From NCBI GenBank assembly GCA_900552195.1, contig URYO01000046.1, positions 1-8,190 of the forward strand: a stretch of 8,190 nt of DNA, read 5' to 3'. The first letter of the stretch is position 1, and each line of letters begins with the position of its first letter. The notes beneath the pieces are model-generated. The model searched no databases, was not told the DNA's origin, and saw only the letters and a program-made list of their open reading frames with translations. Shown here piece after piece: positions 1 to 6,803 of the stretch. This stretch comes from an uncultured Sutterella sp. Its GTDB lineage: Bacteria; Pseudomonadota; Gammaproteobacteria; Burkholderiales; Burkholderiaceae_F. Both the position numbers and the translations under genes were made by a program.

Positions 1-1
1 C

Positions 2-82
2 AGCACGGTAGCCAAAACGCTGGACGAGTGCCGCCGCAGGCGTGACGAATGGGTAGCGAAGAAGAACGGAGTAATAAGCTAA
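2..82 (+). CDS. 3' end of an unrecognised gene (C-terminal 26 codons)
   Basis: Frame 2 stays open from the window edge to a TAA at 80-82, while the other two plus frames stop early (TAG at 9-11 and TGA at 43-45). The 26 residues begin STVAKTLDE, contain an arginine run (CRRRRDEW) and end VAKKNGVIS. The tail is basic and hydrophilic, with no membrane segment. A strong hairpin terminator follows within 20 bases, which supports a real gene ending here. I do not recognise the family from so short a piece and assign no function. Confidence 0.5.
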   Translation, partial: STVAKTLDECRRRRDEWVAKKNGVIS

Positions 83-100
83 GAGTCGTTTGACGAAAAA

Positions 101-135
101 GCGGGTAGTCCTTCGGGGCGCCCGCTAATTTTATT
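101..135 (+). terminator. Rho-independent terminator of the upstream gene
   Basis: GCGGG (101-105) pairs with CCCGC (121-125), and GTCC pairs with GGGC around a TTCG tetraloop, leaving a small internal bulge. The stem is followed by a T-rich run (TAATTTTATT). UUCG loops are unusually stable and common in terminators. It separates the gene ending at 82 from the tautomerase gene. Confidence 0.8.
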
Positions 136-160
136 GCCTGTCGGAATCGTCTTGAAGACG

Positions 161-189
161 TTGACGCTCGTTCGCATGGCTTGTACAGT
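161..189 (+). promoter_or_regulatory. Putative sigma-70 promoter of the tautomerase gene
   Basis: TTGACG at 161-166 (5 of 6 to the -35 consensus) and TACAGT at 184-189 (4 of 6 to the -10) are separated by exactly 17 bases. The site lies after the preceding terminator and about 30 bases before the start codon, so it would give a short leader. Inferred from sequence only. Confidence 0.55.
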
Positions 190-218
190 GAAACGATCAT
201 TTCCTTAGGAGCTGTATT

Positions 219-431
219 ATGCCATTCGTTAGAATTTGCGTTACAGGCGATGAAGAACGCCCCACGTCAGAACAAAAGAAAGAGTTAATCGCAGGCGTGA
301 CGAAACTCGTCGGCGATGTTCTTGGAAAGAACACCTCAAACATGGTTGTCATCATTGATGAGATTCCGATGGAAAACTATGGAATCGGAGGTAAGACCGT
401 CAGAGAACGCCGCAAAGAAAAACAAAGCTAA
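219..431 (+). CDS. 4-oxalocrotonate tautomerase family protein (DmpI-like)
   Basis: A 70-residue protein of the small tautomerase family, whose members normally act as oligomers and use an N-terminal proline as general base in keto-enol isomerisation. Met is followed directly by Pro (MPFVRI), so removal of Met exposes the catalytic Pro1. The SEQKKELIAGVT helix, the VVIIDEIP strand and the GIGGK motif near residues 55-59 match the family. Tyr54 aligns with Phe50 of classical 4-OT. The position of classical Arg39 appears to be Val, so the substrate may differ from 4-oxalocrotonate; no catabolic genes are nearby to suggest one. The ATG at 219 is chosen because Pro must follow it and because TAGGAG (206-211) lies 7 bases upstream. 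The gene seems to be a single unit, bounded by its own promoter and terminator. Confidence 0.9.
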   Translation: MPFVRICVTGDEERPTSEQKKELIAGVTKLVGDVLGKNTSNMVVIIDEIPMENYGIGGKTVRERRKEKQS

Positions 432-442
432 CGATCAAAAGA

Positions 443-476
443 AAAACCGAACCGGCCGCAAGACCGATTCGGTTTT
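443..476. terminator. Bidirectional terminator between the tautomerase gene and rne
   Basis: AAAACCGAA (443-451) pairs with TTCGGTTTT (468-476). Inside, CGG (453-455) can pair with CCG (464-466). The A run on the left and the T run on the right let the same hairpin act as an intrinsic terminator on both strands. It lies 12 bases after the tautomerase stop and 20 bases after the rne stop on the opposite strand, as expected for convergent genes. Confidence 0.85.
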
Positions 477-496
477 ATTACATCCGATGCGTCGGA

Positions 497-3400
497 TTAC
501 TCTTTCTTCGTCTGGACGAGTTCAAGCGGAGCAGAGTCTTCCTGGACGACACGTTTGATGCGTTTGCGTCCGAGCTTGGGCTTGGGAGCCTCTTCTCTGA
601 CGGGAATGTCTTTTTTCGTGGTTCCGACGAGTTCAAGACCTGCTTTTTCAAGCATCGGTTTCAGATCGACCGGTTTCTCAATGGAAGCGGCTTCTTTCTG
701 AGCTTTGACCGGTGTGGCAGTTTCAACCTGTTTGGTTTCGACAGGTTTGACATCTGCCGGTTTTACGACAGTGTTCTCTGTCACAACGGGTTTAACAACC
801 TCAGTCTGGACGTGCTCAGGTTTCGGAGCTTCCTTCACAGCTTCTGCCTTGGGAGCGGCGGAACTGACGGCCTGAACCTCGGAATCGTGGCTTTCGACTT
901 TGGTTACAAAATCTGCAGCCGGTTTGCGGGGTGCCCTTTCACGTCTCGGACGAGCGTGTTTCGGAGCTTCTTCCGTAAGATGCAGCTTGTCTGCTTCCAC
1001 ACGAGGCAGATGTTCGTCAGCACGGATGGTAGCCGCGTTCACCTGAGGAACGGCGTGTTCACTCATGACAACGTCTTCGATGGCGGCAACGACCGGAGAG
1101 ACAGGTGCGGGCGGCACAACGGATCTTGAGGCACGCGGTTCTCTGTCGCCTCTGTCCTTGCGCAGACGACGTGCTCTGCGAGTGCGAGGACGCTGTTCTG
1201 TGGCGTTGGACTGTGATTCAACGGACGGCACTACACGGACGGCAGTTTCGACGATGATTCCTTCGACGGCATCTGCCGGAGCTTTCTTTTCTTCAGCCTG
1301 GACAGCCGGAGTTTCGGCAGCGACAGGCGCCGGAGTGGGAGCCGGTACGGGTTTTTCAACCTGCGGCTGAACCTGGACGGCTTCGACGGGCGCCGGAACG
1401 TTCTGTTTTTCAACAGGTTTTACTGCTTCTTCAACAGCTGCCGGAGCTTGAACGGGCTTGGCACTTCTTTTATCCTGTAAAGCGCCGTTTTCCTTCAAAG
1501 CCTTGCGAGTACGTTCGATTCTTTCAGGCTTTTCTGTCTTTTCGACAGCGGCCGGACGAACGGCAGGAACATTCTTGGCTTTTTCAACCGTCTCTTTCTG
1601 GCGTCTGTCTTCAGTCTTGGTCGGTTTTACCTGACGCGGCTGTTTGGGCGCGCGCTCAACTTTTTCCTGTTTAGCGACAGGCGTACGTGTCTTACGCTGA
1701 TCGTCTCTTTCCTGACGACGATTCTTACGCTCGCCGCGCTCTTTTCTGACGGAAGATTTGTCGCCGCGGCTGGATTTGTTCTTGGCTTCTTCTTTCTCTT
1801 CAGCTTCAGAATTTCCGGTGAAGAAAGCAAGAATCTTCTGGAAGAAGCTCTTTTCTTTCTTGGCAGGTTCTTTGGAAGGTTTGGCAGGCTCAACGTGCTT
1901 CGGAGCGTCTTCTCTGACGGGCAGGCCTTTGATGACAGGGATCTGACGAGGCTTAGTAGAAGGCGCGACGTTCTGAGCTCTGGAGTAAGGAGCTTCGGGC
2001 TCAGGAGCAAGCTCTTCCACGCGCTTGTAGCTCGGAGCACCTTCTGTCAGCAGCTGATCTTCGGTGCGAAGGCGTTCGATCTGATAGTGCGGTGTTTCGA
2101 GCGTCTTGTTCGGGATCAGGATGACTTCAATGTGGTGACGATGTTCGATCTTGGCGATGTCGTCGCGTTTTTCGTTCAGCAGGTACGTTGCAACATCGAC
2201 CGGAACCTGGGCCTGAAGAGCAGTGGTACCGTCTTTGAGCGCTTCTTCCTGGAGAATACGAAGCACTTGAATCGCACTGGATTCGGTGTCACGAATAGCG
2301 CCGATACCGTTGCAGCGCGGGCAGGTGATGTGGCTGCCTTCGTACAGAGACGGACGAAGTCTCTGGCGGGAGAGTTCCAACAAGCCGAAGCGGGAAATCT
2401 TGGCGATCTGGACGCGGGCTCTGTCGTGACGAATAGCTTCTTTGATGCGCTGTTCGATAGCACGCTGATGGGCCGGATCTTCCATATCGATGAAGTCGAT
2501 GACGATCAAGCCGCCGAGGTCACGCAGACGCATCTGACGCGCAACTTCTTCAGCAGCTTCTTCATTGGTGTGGAAGGCAGTGGCTTCGATGTCTCCGCCG
2601 GCGGTGGCGCGGGCGGAGTTAACGTCGATGGCAACCAGGGCTTCAGTGTGGTCGATCACAATCGAGCCGCCCGAGGGGAGGGGAACGGTTCTGGAGTAGG
2701 CCGTTTCGATCTGATTTTCGATCTGGAAGCGGGAGAACAGGGGCACATCGTCCATGTAGCGCTTGACACGGTTGATCATGTCAGGCATGACGTGGCCCAT
2801 GAACTGCTTAGCCTGTTCGTAGATGTCGTCGGTGTCAACGAGAATTTCAGCGATGTCCGGCTGGAAGTAGTCGCGGATCGCGCGAATCACGAGATTGCTT
2901 TCTTCAACGATCAGGAAGGGGGCCGGATTCACGCGTTCGTATTTCTGGCCGAGAGGACCGACGGGAGCGGTGACGAAGTTGCCTTCGGTGTCTTCATACT
3001 GCGGTGTGGCAGCTTCAACAATGGCCTGCCAGAGCTGGAGAAGGTAATCAAAGTCCCATTTGAGTTCTTCGACCGTACGGCCGATACCAGCGGTACGAGC
3101 GATGAGGCTCATGCCTTTCGGTGTCGGGAGCTTGGACATGTTTTCACGAAGCTCTTCGCGTTCTTCGCCTTCGATACGACGGCTGACACCGCCTCCGCGA
3201 GGATTGTTCGGCATAAGGACGAGGTAGCGACCGGCCAAGGAAATGAAAGTGGTCAGTGCCGCACCCTTGTTGCCGCGTTCTTCTTTTTCAACCTGAACGA
3301 TGAGCTCGGTTCCTTCGGAGAGTGCTTCTTTGATGGTCGCAGTGCGAACATCAACACCTTCTTTGAAGTAAGAGCGGGAAATTTCTTTAAAAGGGAGAAA

Positions 3401-3598
3401 ACCGTGGCGTTCTTCGCCGTAATCGACGAAACATGCTTCCAAAGACGGTTCAATACGGGTGATTACGCCTTTGTAGATATTGGACTTTCTCTGCTGACGT
3501 TCGGAAGACTCGATATCAATATCAATGAGCTTCTGACCTTCAACAATAGCGACACGCAGCTCCTCAGCATGCGTGGCGTTAAATAACATGCGCTTCAT
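497..3598 (-). CDS. rne: Ribonuclease E (1033 aa)
   Basis: Essential endoribonuclease that starts most mRNA decay, processes rRNA and tRNA precursors, and scaffolds the degradosome at the inner membrane. Visible parts, numbered from MKRM: S1 domain about 35-120; 5'-phosphate sensor Arg168-Thr169 in IARTAGIGR; catalytic metal ligands Asp325 ([10 protein letters not shown]) and Asp368 (IVIDFIDM); Zn-link Cys426 and Cys429 (CPRCNGIG). From about 520 on, the protein is low-complexity and presumably disordered. That part holds an amphipathic membrane-anchor-like helix ([12 protein letters not shown], 584-595), Arg-rich RNA-binding patches (about 611-640, 801-825, 883-892), a Pro/Ala/Val/Glu linker and a C-terminal tail resembling that of Burkholderiales RNase E. 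The start is the ATG at 3596-3598, because MKRMLFNAT is the family N terminus and GAGGAG lies 6 bases before it. An in-frame ATG at 3616 would place that Shine-Dalgarno inside the gene. There is an insertion of about 25 residues near 198-222. It is divergent from rluC, as in E. coli. Confidence 0.98.
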   Translation of the reverse strand: MKRMLFNATHAEELRVAIVEGQKLIDIDIESSERQQRKSNIYKGVITRIEPSLEACFVDYGEERHGFLPFKEISRSYFKEGVDVRTATIKEALSEGTELIVQVEKEERGNKGAALTTFISLAGRYLVLMPNNPRGGGVSRRIEGEEREELRENMSKLPTPKGMSLIARTAGIGRTVEELKWDFDYLLQLWQAIVEAATPQYEDTEGNFVTAPVGPLGQKYERVNPAPFLIVEESNLVIRAIRDYFQPDIAEILVDTDDIYEQAKQFMGHVMPDMINRVKRYMDDVPLFSRFQIENQIETAYSRTVPLPSGGSIVIDHTEALVAIDVNSARATAGGDIEATAFHTNEEAAEEVARQMRLRDLGGLIVIDFIDMEDPAHQRAIEQRIKEAIRHDRARVQIAKISRFGLLELSRQRLRPSLYEGSHITCPRCNGIGAIRDTESSAIQVLRILQEEALKDGTTALQAQVPVDVATYLLNEKRDDIAKIEHRHHIEVILIPNKTLETPHYQIERLRTEDQLLTEGAPSYKRVEELAPEPEAPYSRAQNVAPSTKPRQIPVIKGLPVREDAPKHVEPAKPSKEPAKKEKSFFQKILAFFTGNSEAEEKEEAKNKSSRGDKSSVRKERGERKNRRQERDDQRKTRTPVAKQEKVERAPKQPRQVKPTKTEDRRQKETVEKAKNVPAVRPAAVEKTEKPERIERTRKALKENGALQDKRSAKPVQAPAAVEEAVKPVEKQNVPAPVEAVQVQPQVEKPVPAPTPAPVAAETPAVQAEEKKAPADAVEGIIVETAVRVVPSVESQSNATEQRPRTRRARRLRKDRGDREPRASRSVVPPAPVSPVVAAIEDVVMSEHAVPQVNAATIRADEHLPRVEADKLHLTEEAPKHARPRRERAPRKPAADFVTKVESHDSEVQAVSSAAPKAEAVKEAPKPEHVQTEVVKPVVTENTVVKPADVKPVETKQVETATPVKAQKEAASIEKPVDLKPMLEKAGLELVGTTKKDIPVREEAPKPKLGRKRIKRVVQEDSAPLELVQTKKE

Positions 3599-3604
3599 CA
3601 AGCA

Positions 3605-3610
3605 CTCCTC
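3605..3610 (-). promoter_or_regulatory. rne: rne ribosome binding site
   Basis: On the minus strand GAGGAG lies 6 bases before the ATG at 3598. It decides the start: the upstream in-frame ATG at 3616 overlaps this site and would add the six residues MTEECL, which are absent from the usual RNase E N terminus. Confidence 0.8.
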
Positions 3611-3846
3611 AGTCACTGACGCGGACCATAGGCGTGCCGTAGAGAAAAGATATCAAACAGGTTCCGGAACAAGTGGAACGGGCAAAGGGATCTCCCTGAG
3701 TGAATCGCGGAAATTGTCCGCAGGAGGCTTTATAAAATCGAGAGAGGAGACCGCAGTGCAGGCACAATTATCCCTTCCCGTTAGGCAGGAATAGGCAGGC
3801 CGATCGAAACAGCGGAGGTAAGCCACTCTCTTTTTCCAATACTTTT

Positions 3847-3862
3847 GCTGCACGAGTGCAGC
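3847..3862. repeat. 16-bp inverted repeat in the rne/rluC intergenic region
   Basis: GCTGCAC and GTGCAGC are perfect 7-base arms around a 2-base centre. No T run follows on either strand, so it does not look like a terminator. The near-continuous dyad fits a protein-binding operator, or a compact hairpin with a 4-base loop in the rne leader if transcription starts upstream of it. No regulator is assigned. Confidence 0.5.
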
Positions 3863-4121
3863 ATGTGTTCCAAAATTTGTGCGCGCATCAACCGGATGCT
3901 GCGCCCCGTGTTAATAAAAATTCTTTACAGCAAATGACCCGAAGGCCATTGGCGAGCTGCGACGATTCGAAAATCGGAGCACCGCCTATCATTCATTACA
4001 AAATCTCCTGCCGGCATCGTTGCGAAAAACGATGTTTAGCGTGTTCCGTTCATCATCGGTCAGCTCAAGCGGAGAGACCCTAGAATCGGTACGCATCGCA
4101 TTCCGTTTGTCGTCAAAAGAT

Positions 4122-4127
4122 TACAAT
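4122..4127 (+). promoter_or_regulatory. rluC: Possible -10 element for rluC
   Basis: TACAAT matches the sigma-70 -10 consensus at 5 of 6 positions and lies about 105 bases before the rluC start. No good -35 hexamer is present at 16-18 bases upstream (ATTCCG or nearby), so this is a weak call. Confidence 0.25.
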
Positions 4128-4233
4128 CGGCGGAGGTCATTGAGAACAGTTGAACCGACAGATTTCAGACGCGCAAACCTGCGGCGCCGAGTTGTTCTGA
4201 CGGTCAAACCTCTCGCACAGGATTTTAGAACAA

Positions 4234-5403
4234 ATGATGAAATCTCGCCAAAATAATGAGCGAACAGACCCAAAAAAGGGTCGTACTTCTGCGAAAAGCC
4301 GCACCCGCAGCGGAAAAGATTTGTTAGCAGACTTAAACATTTTTGCGTCGACCGGAAAGGTCACTCAGCGCCCAAAGCCAAAGACTGCCTTACCAAGGGT
4401 GAAGACATCGGCACAAGAACCGAAAGAAAGAAAAGCCGCCGAGCCGAAGGTTATCTTCAAGAAGGTTGACGAAAGCAATGACGGTCAAAGACTGGATAAC
4501 TTTCTGCTTTCACAGCTTAAAGGCGTGCCGAAATCTTTGATTTACCGCGTAGTGCGTTCCGGCGAGGTCCGAGTCAATAAAGGACGAGCTCATGTCGACA
4601 CTCGTCTGCAGAGCGGAGACGAAGTTCGTATTCCGCCGATCCGCTATACCGAAAAAGAATCCGAACATTCGGCACCTCCCTTGAAGCTCTCGGAAATGCC
4701 GCCGATTCTTTTTGAAGATCAAAACATCATGGTCGTGGACAAACCGGCCGGTATGGCAAGCCATGGCGGCAGCGGCATCTCTTACGGTCTAATCGAACGA
4801 ATGAGAGCGAGCCGCCCGGAACTTCCGTTCCTGGAACTCGTCCATCGCTTGGACAGAGGGACTTCCGGCGTATTGGTGCTGGCTAAAACTCGGAAAGCTT
4901 TGGTGCGACTCCACGAAATGATCCGCGAAGGAGAGATGCACAAGACCTACCAGGCGTTGGTTAAAGGGGATTGGCAGAACGATCGTCAGCACGCGAAGTT
5001 TCCACTTTTTAAGTACGTCACGCCCTTGGGAGAGCGTCGTGTGCGCGTTGATCCGGAAAACGGGCTTCCGAGCCACTCTATATTTAGATTGAAAGAACGT
5101 TTCGGACCGGTTTCTTTAGTTGAAGTCGATCTTCTTACCGGCCGTACCCATCAGATTAGGGTGCATGCAGCAGAGTTAGGCTTCCCGCTGGTCGGAGACG
5201 AGAAGTATGGCGATTTCGCATTTAATGATGAAGTTGCCCACGGTTCGCTGGGTGTGCCGTTCAAACGGATGTTCCTGCACTCAGGCAAGATTTGTTTTCA
5301 TCATCCGATTACAGGAGAGGAACTCGAGATTGAAGCTCCGCTTCCTAAAGATTGTGTAGAGCTCATTGAGGTTTTAGAGCAAAGAAAGGCTCAGAATAAA
5401 TAG
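4234..5403 (+). CDS. rluC: 23S rRNA pseudouridine synthase RluC
   Basis: RluA-family pseudouridine synthase; E. coli RluC modifies U955, U2504 and U2580 of 23S rRNA. The 389 residues comprise a basic N-terminal extension of about 73 residues, an S4 RNA-binding domain (about 83-137: GQRLDNFLLSQL, SLIYRVVRSGEVRVNKGR), and a catalytic domain from about 158. The signature HRLDRGTSGVLVLAKT carries catalytic Asp207, and LLTGRTHQIRVHAAELGFPLVGDEKYG is the conserved C-terminal core motif. E. coli RluC is about 319 residues, so the extra length is mainly at the N terminus. The ATG at 4234 has only a distant AGGA (4219-4222, 11 bases away), and ATG 4237 follows at once. An in-frame TTG at 4321 could be an alternative start. 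The divergent position next to rne, as in E. coli, favours RluC over RluA or RluD. The HAD gene follows after 37 bases, probably in the same operon. Confidence 0.93.
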   Translation: MMKSRQNNERTDPKKGRTSAKSRTRSGKDLLADLNIFASTGKVTQRPKPKTALPRVKTSAQEPKERKAAEPKVIFKKVDESNDGQRLDNFLLSQLKGVPKSLIYRVVRSGEVRVNKGRAHVDTRLQSGDEVRIPPIRYTEKESEHSAPPLKLSEMPPILFEDQNIMVVDKPAGMASHGGSGISYGLIERMRASRPELPFLELVHRLDRGTSGVLVLAKTRKALVRLHEMIREGEMHKTYQALVKGDWQNDRQHAKFPLFKYVTPLGERRVRVDPENGLPSHSIFRLKERFGPVSLVEVDLLTGRTHQIRVHAAELGFPLVGDEKYGDFAFNDEVAHGSLGVPFKRMFLHSGKICFHHPITGEELEIEAPLPKDCVELIEVLEQRKAQNK

Positions 5404-5440
5404 CTCAGTCCTCAAACCTACTAAATCAGGAAAAAGAAGA

Positions 5441-6094
5441 ATGCACGCTCTGAAGATGGCCGTTTTTGACTTTGACGGCACCTTAGTTGATTCAGTTCCT
5501 GCGATTGCCCGCGGCATCCAGTTGGCAAATGAAGAAATCGGGATTGCGCCTGTCAGTTATGAGACGGCAAAGAGTATTATCGGGTTAGGCTTCAAGGACA
5601 TCATTCCGATCGTGGCGCCGGATCTTCCTGAAAGCGAATACGGCCGATACAAAGACATTTACGTACGCTACTTTCTTCAGAGCGATCCATCGCTGAAACT
5701 GTTCCCAGGCGTGCTGGAACTTCTGCTTCATCTTAAAGATTCCGGTATAAAAACCGCGATAGCGACAGGCAAGAGCCGCAAAGGCCTCTCAAGAATCGTT
5801 AATCGGATGGATATCTGGGGTTATTTCGATGATTCCATCACCGCCGATGAGGCGCTGCCTAAACCGGCCCCATTAATGCTCAAGACTCTGACGGGAAGGA
5901 ACGGTCTGCAGGCAGATGAAATTGTGATGATCGGCGACACCGAACATGACATTAAGTTTGGCAACGCAGCCGGTGTCCGCACGATTGCTGTGACGTGGGG
6001 TGCGGCGCCGATAGAGCGTCTGGAGGCTTACGGGCCCGACGCTATTGTCAGCACCATGGCTGAGCTCAAGACTAAGCTCGACGAGTTCGCTTAG
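5441..6094 (+). CDS. HAD-IA family hydrolase, phosphoglycolate-phosphatase-like
   Basis: A 217-residue haloacid-dehalogenase-superfamily phosphatase. All four motifs are present: motif I FDFDGTLVD with nucleophile Asp10 and acid/base Asp12; motif II Thr109 in IATGKS; motif III Lys141 in LPKPAP; motif IV Asp166 and Asp170 in MIGDTEHD. The segment between motifs I and II is the helical cap of subfamily I. The fold and ITADEALPKPAP resemble Gph/PGPase-type proteins, but substrate cannot be read from sequence. Betaproteobacterial genomes commonly carry such a gene right after rluC. The start at 5441 has AGGA at 5428-5431, 9 bases away; a second Met five codons in has no ribosome site. The 3' end overlaps the convergent methyltransferase gene by 23 bases. 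Confidence 0.9.
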   Translation: MHALKMAVFDFDGTLVDSVPAIARGIQLANEEIGIAPVSYETAKSIIGLGFKDIIPIVAPDLPESEYGRYKDIYVRYFLQSDPSLKLFPGVLELLLHLKDSGIKTAIATGKSRKGLSRIVNRMDIWGYFDDSITADEALPKPAPLMLKTLTGRNGLQADEIVMIGDTEHDIKFGNAAGVRTIAVTWGAAPIERLEAYGPDAIVSTMAELKTKLDEFA

Positions 6095-6803
6095 CACCGA
6101 GAATTCCGAAGACAGTCGGAAGCTTAGGGAGCGACAAATCTTGTTTTTTCCAATCCGCTGCGGAGAACGTGCGAATGCGCTCTTCCGGCCCGGAGATGTC
6201 TGTGGCCGCGAGAATAAGCGTCGTAGGCGCGCAGTTTTTAACAAGATCGGCGAGCATGCCGCTGTTGCGGTAGGGTGTTTCGATGAAGAGCTGAGTTTCT
6301 CCTTCCGAAGAAGCGCTCTTTCTTTCAAGATCTTTAATTGCATTGGTGCGGGCAGGCTCTTTAATCGGAAGGTAGCCGCAGAAACGGAAATGCTGTCCGT
6401 CCATACCGGAAGCCATTAAAGCTAAAAGAATAGAAGACGGTCCGACGAGCGGTACGACGCGGATACCAAGCTTATGAGCTTCCGCAGCGATTTGTGCGCC
6501 TGGATCCGCGACGCCCGGACATCCGGCTTCGCTCACAATGCCGATATCGTTTCCTTCCAATGCAGGCTTGAGCCAGCCTCGTACCTTTGCAGAATCCGGA
6601 CGATGCCCGATTTCTTCAATAGAAAGCGAGGCTATAGGCGATGGGTGGCCGCAGAATTTCAGGAAAGCTCTTGCCGACTTGGCGTTCTCAGCTAAAAAGA
6701 ACTTGAGTTCACGAGCCGTTTGAATCGTGTGTTCGGGCAGTGTGTCGTTCAGTACCCCATCGGCGATAGGGACCGGCAGCATGAAGAGCTTTCCTTTATT
6801 CAT
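6072..6803 (-). CDS. SAM-dependent methyltransferase, RsmI-like paralog
   Basis: A 243-residue protein of the tetrapyrrole-methylase fold, related to RsmI (16S rRNA C1402 2'-O-methyltransferase). Recognisable blocks are SEAGCPGVADPG (91-102, compare SDAGTPLISDPG in RsmI), GIRVVPLVGPSSILLALMASG (113-133) and FIETPYRN (173-180). It differs from true RsmI at the N terminus: the usual ATPIGNLxD becomes PVPIADGVLND, and AEDTR becomes AENAK. It is also shorter than RsmI. Such paralogs sit beside yceF in many betaproteobacteria, usually annotated only as SAM-dependent methyltransferase, so the substrate is unknown to me. The start ATG (6803-6801) shares one base with the yceF stop (TGATG), which suggests translational coupling in a yceF-methyltransferase operon. 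The 3' end overlaps the HAD gene tail to tail. Confidence 0.88.
   Translation of the reverse strand: MNKGKLFMLPVPIADGVLNDTLPEHTIQTARELKFFLAENAKSARAFLKFCGHPSPIASLSIEEIGHRPDSAKVRGWLKPALEGNDIGIVSEAGCPGVADPGAQIAAEAHKLGIRVVPLVGPSSILLALMASGMDGQHFRFCGYLPIKEPARTNAIKDLERKSASSEGETQLFIETPYRNSGMLADLVKNCAPTTLILAATDISGPEERIRTFSAADWKKQDLSLPKLPTVFGILGAKRTRRA

Larger units (their letters stand above)
3599..4233. other. Long non-coding region between divergent rne and rluC
   Basis: This 635-base stretch holds no open frame with a ribosome site or recognisable protein. It must contain the promoters of both neighbours and probably a long rne leader. In E. coli the rne leader is several hundred bases long and folds into hairpins that let RNase E control its own mRNA; that is known biology, and its application here is inference. 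Visible structure: palindrome GTTCCGGAAC (3661-3670) with a second GGAAC at 3675-3679; GCTGCAC/GTGCAGC inverted repeat (3847-3862); CGATT/AATCG hairpin (3963-3976); CATCGTT/AACGATG hairpin (4015-4034). On the minus strand GATAAT (3767-3772) and TATAAA (3729-3734) resemble -10 boxes, but neither has a good -35, so I do not assign an rne promoter. Confidence 0.6.

Noticed and set aside
1895..3586. A 563-codon open frame on the plus strand, antisense to rne
   Set aside because: It lies entirely within rne, whose coding evidence is overwhelming. The antisense translation has no recognisable domain, and its openness is explained by rne codon use.
3599..3616. Upstream in-frame ATG for rne adding MTEECL
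   Set aside because: The Shine-Dalgarno GAGGAG lies inside this extension, and RNase E normally begins MKRM, so the start is at 3598.
3653..3853. 66-codon minus-strand frame in the rne leader
   Set aside because: No ribosome site before its ATG, no recognisable protein, and it lies in a region better explained as leader and promoter DNA.
3856..4256. Two plus-strand frames (3856-4083 and 4020-4256) upstream of rluC
   Set aside because: They overlap each other, one runs into rluC, neither has a ribosome site, and their translations look like random sequence.
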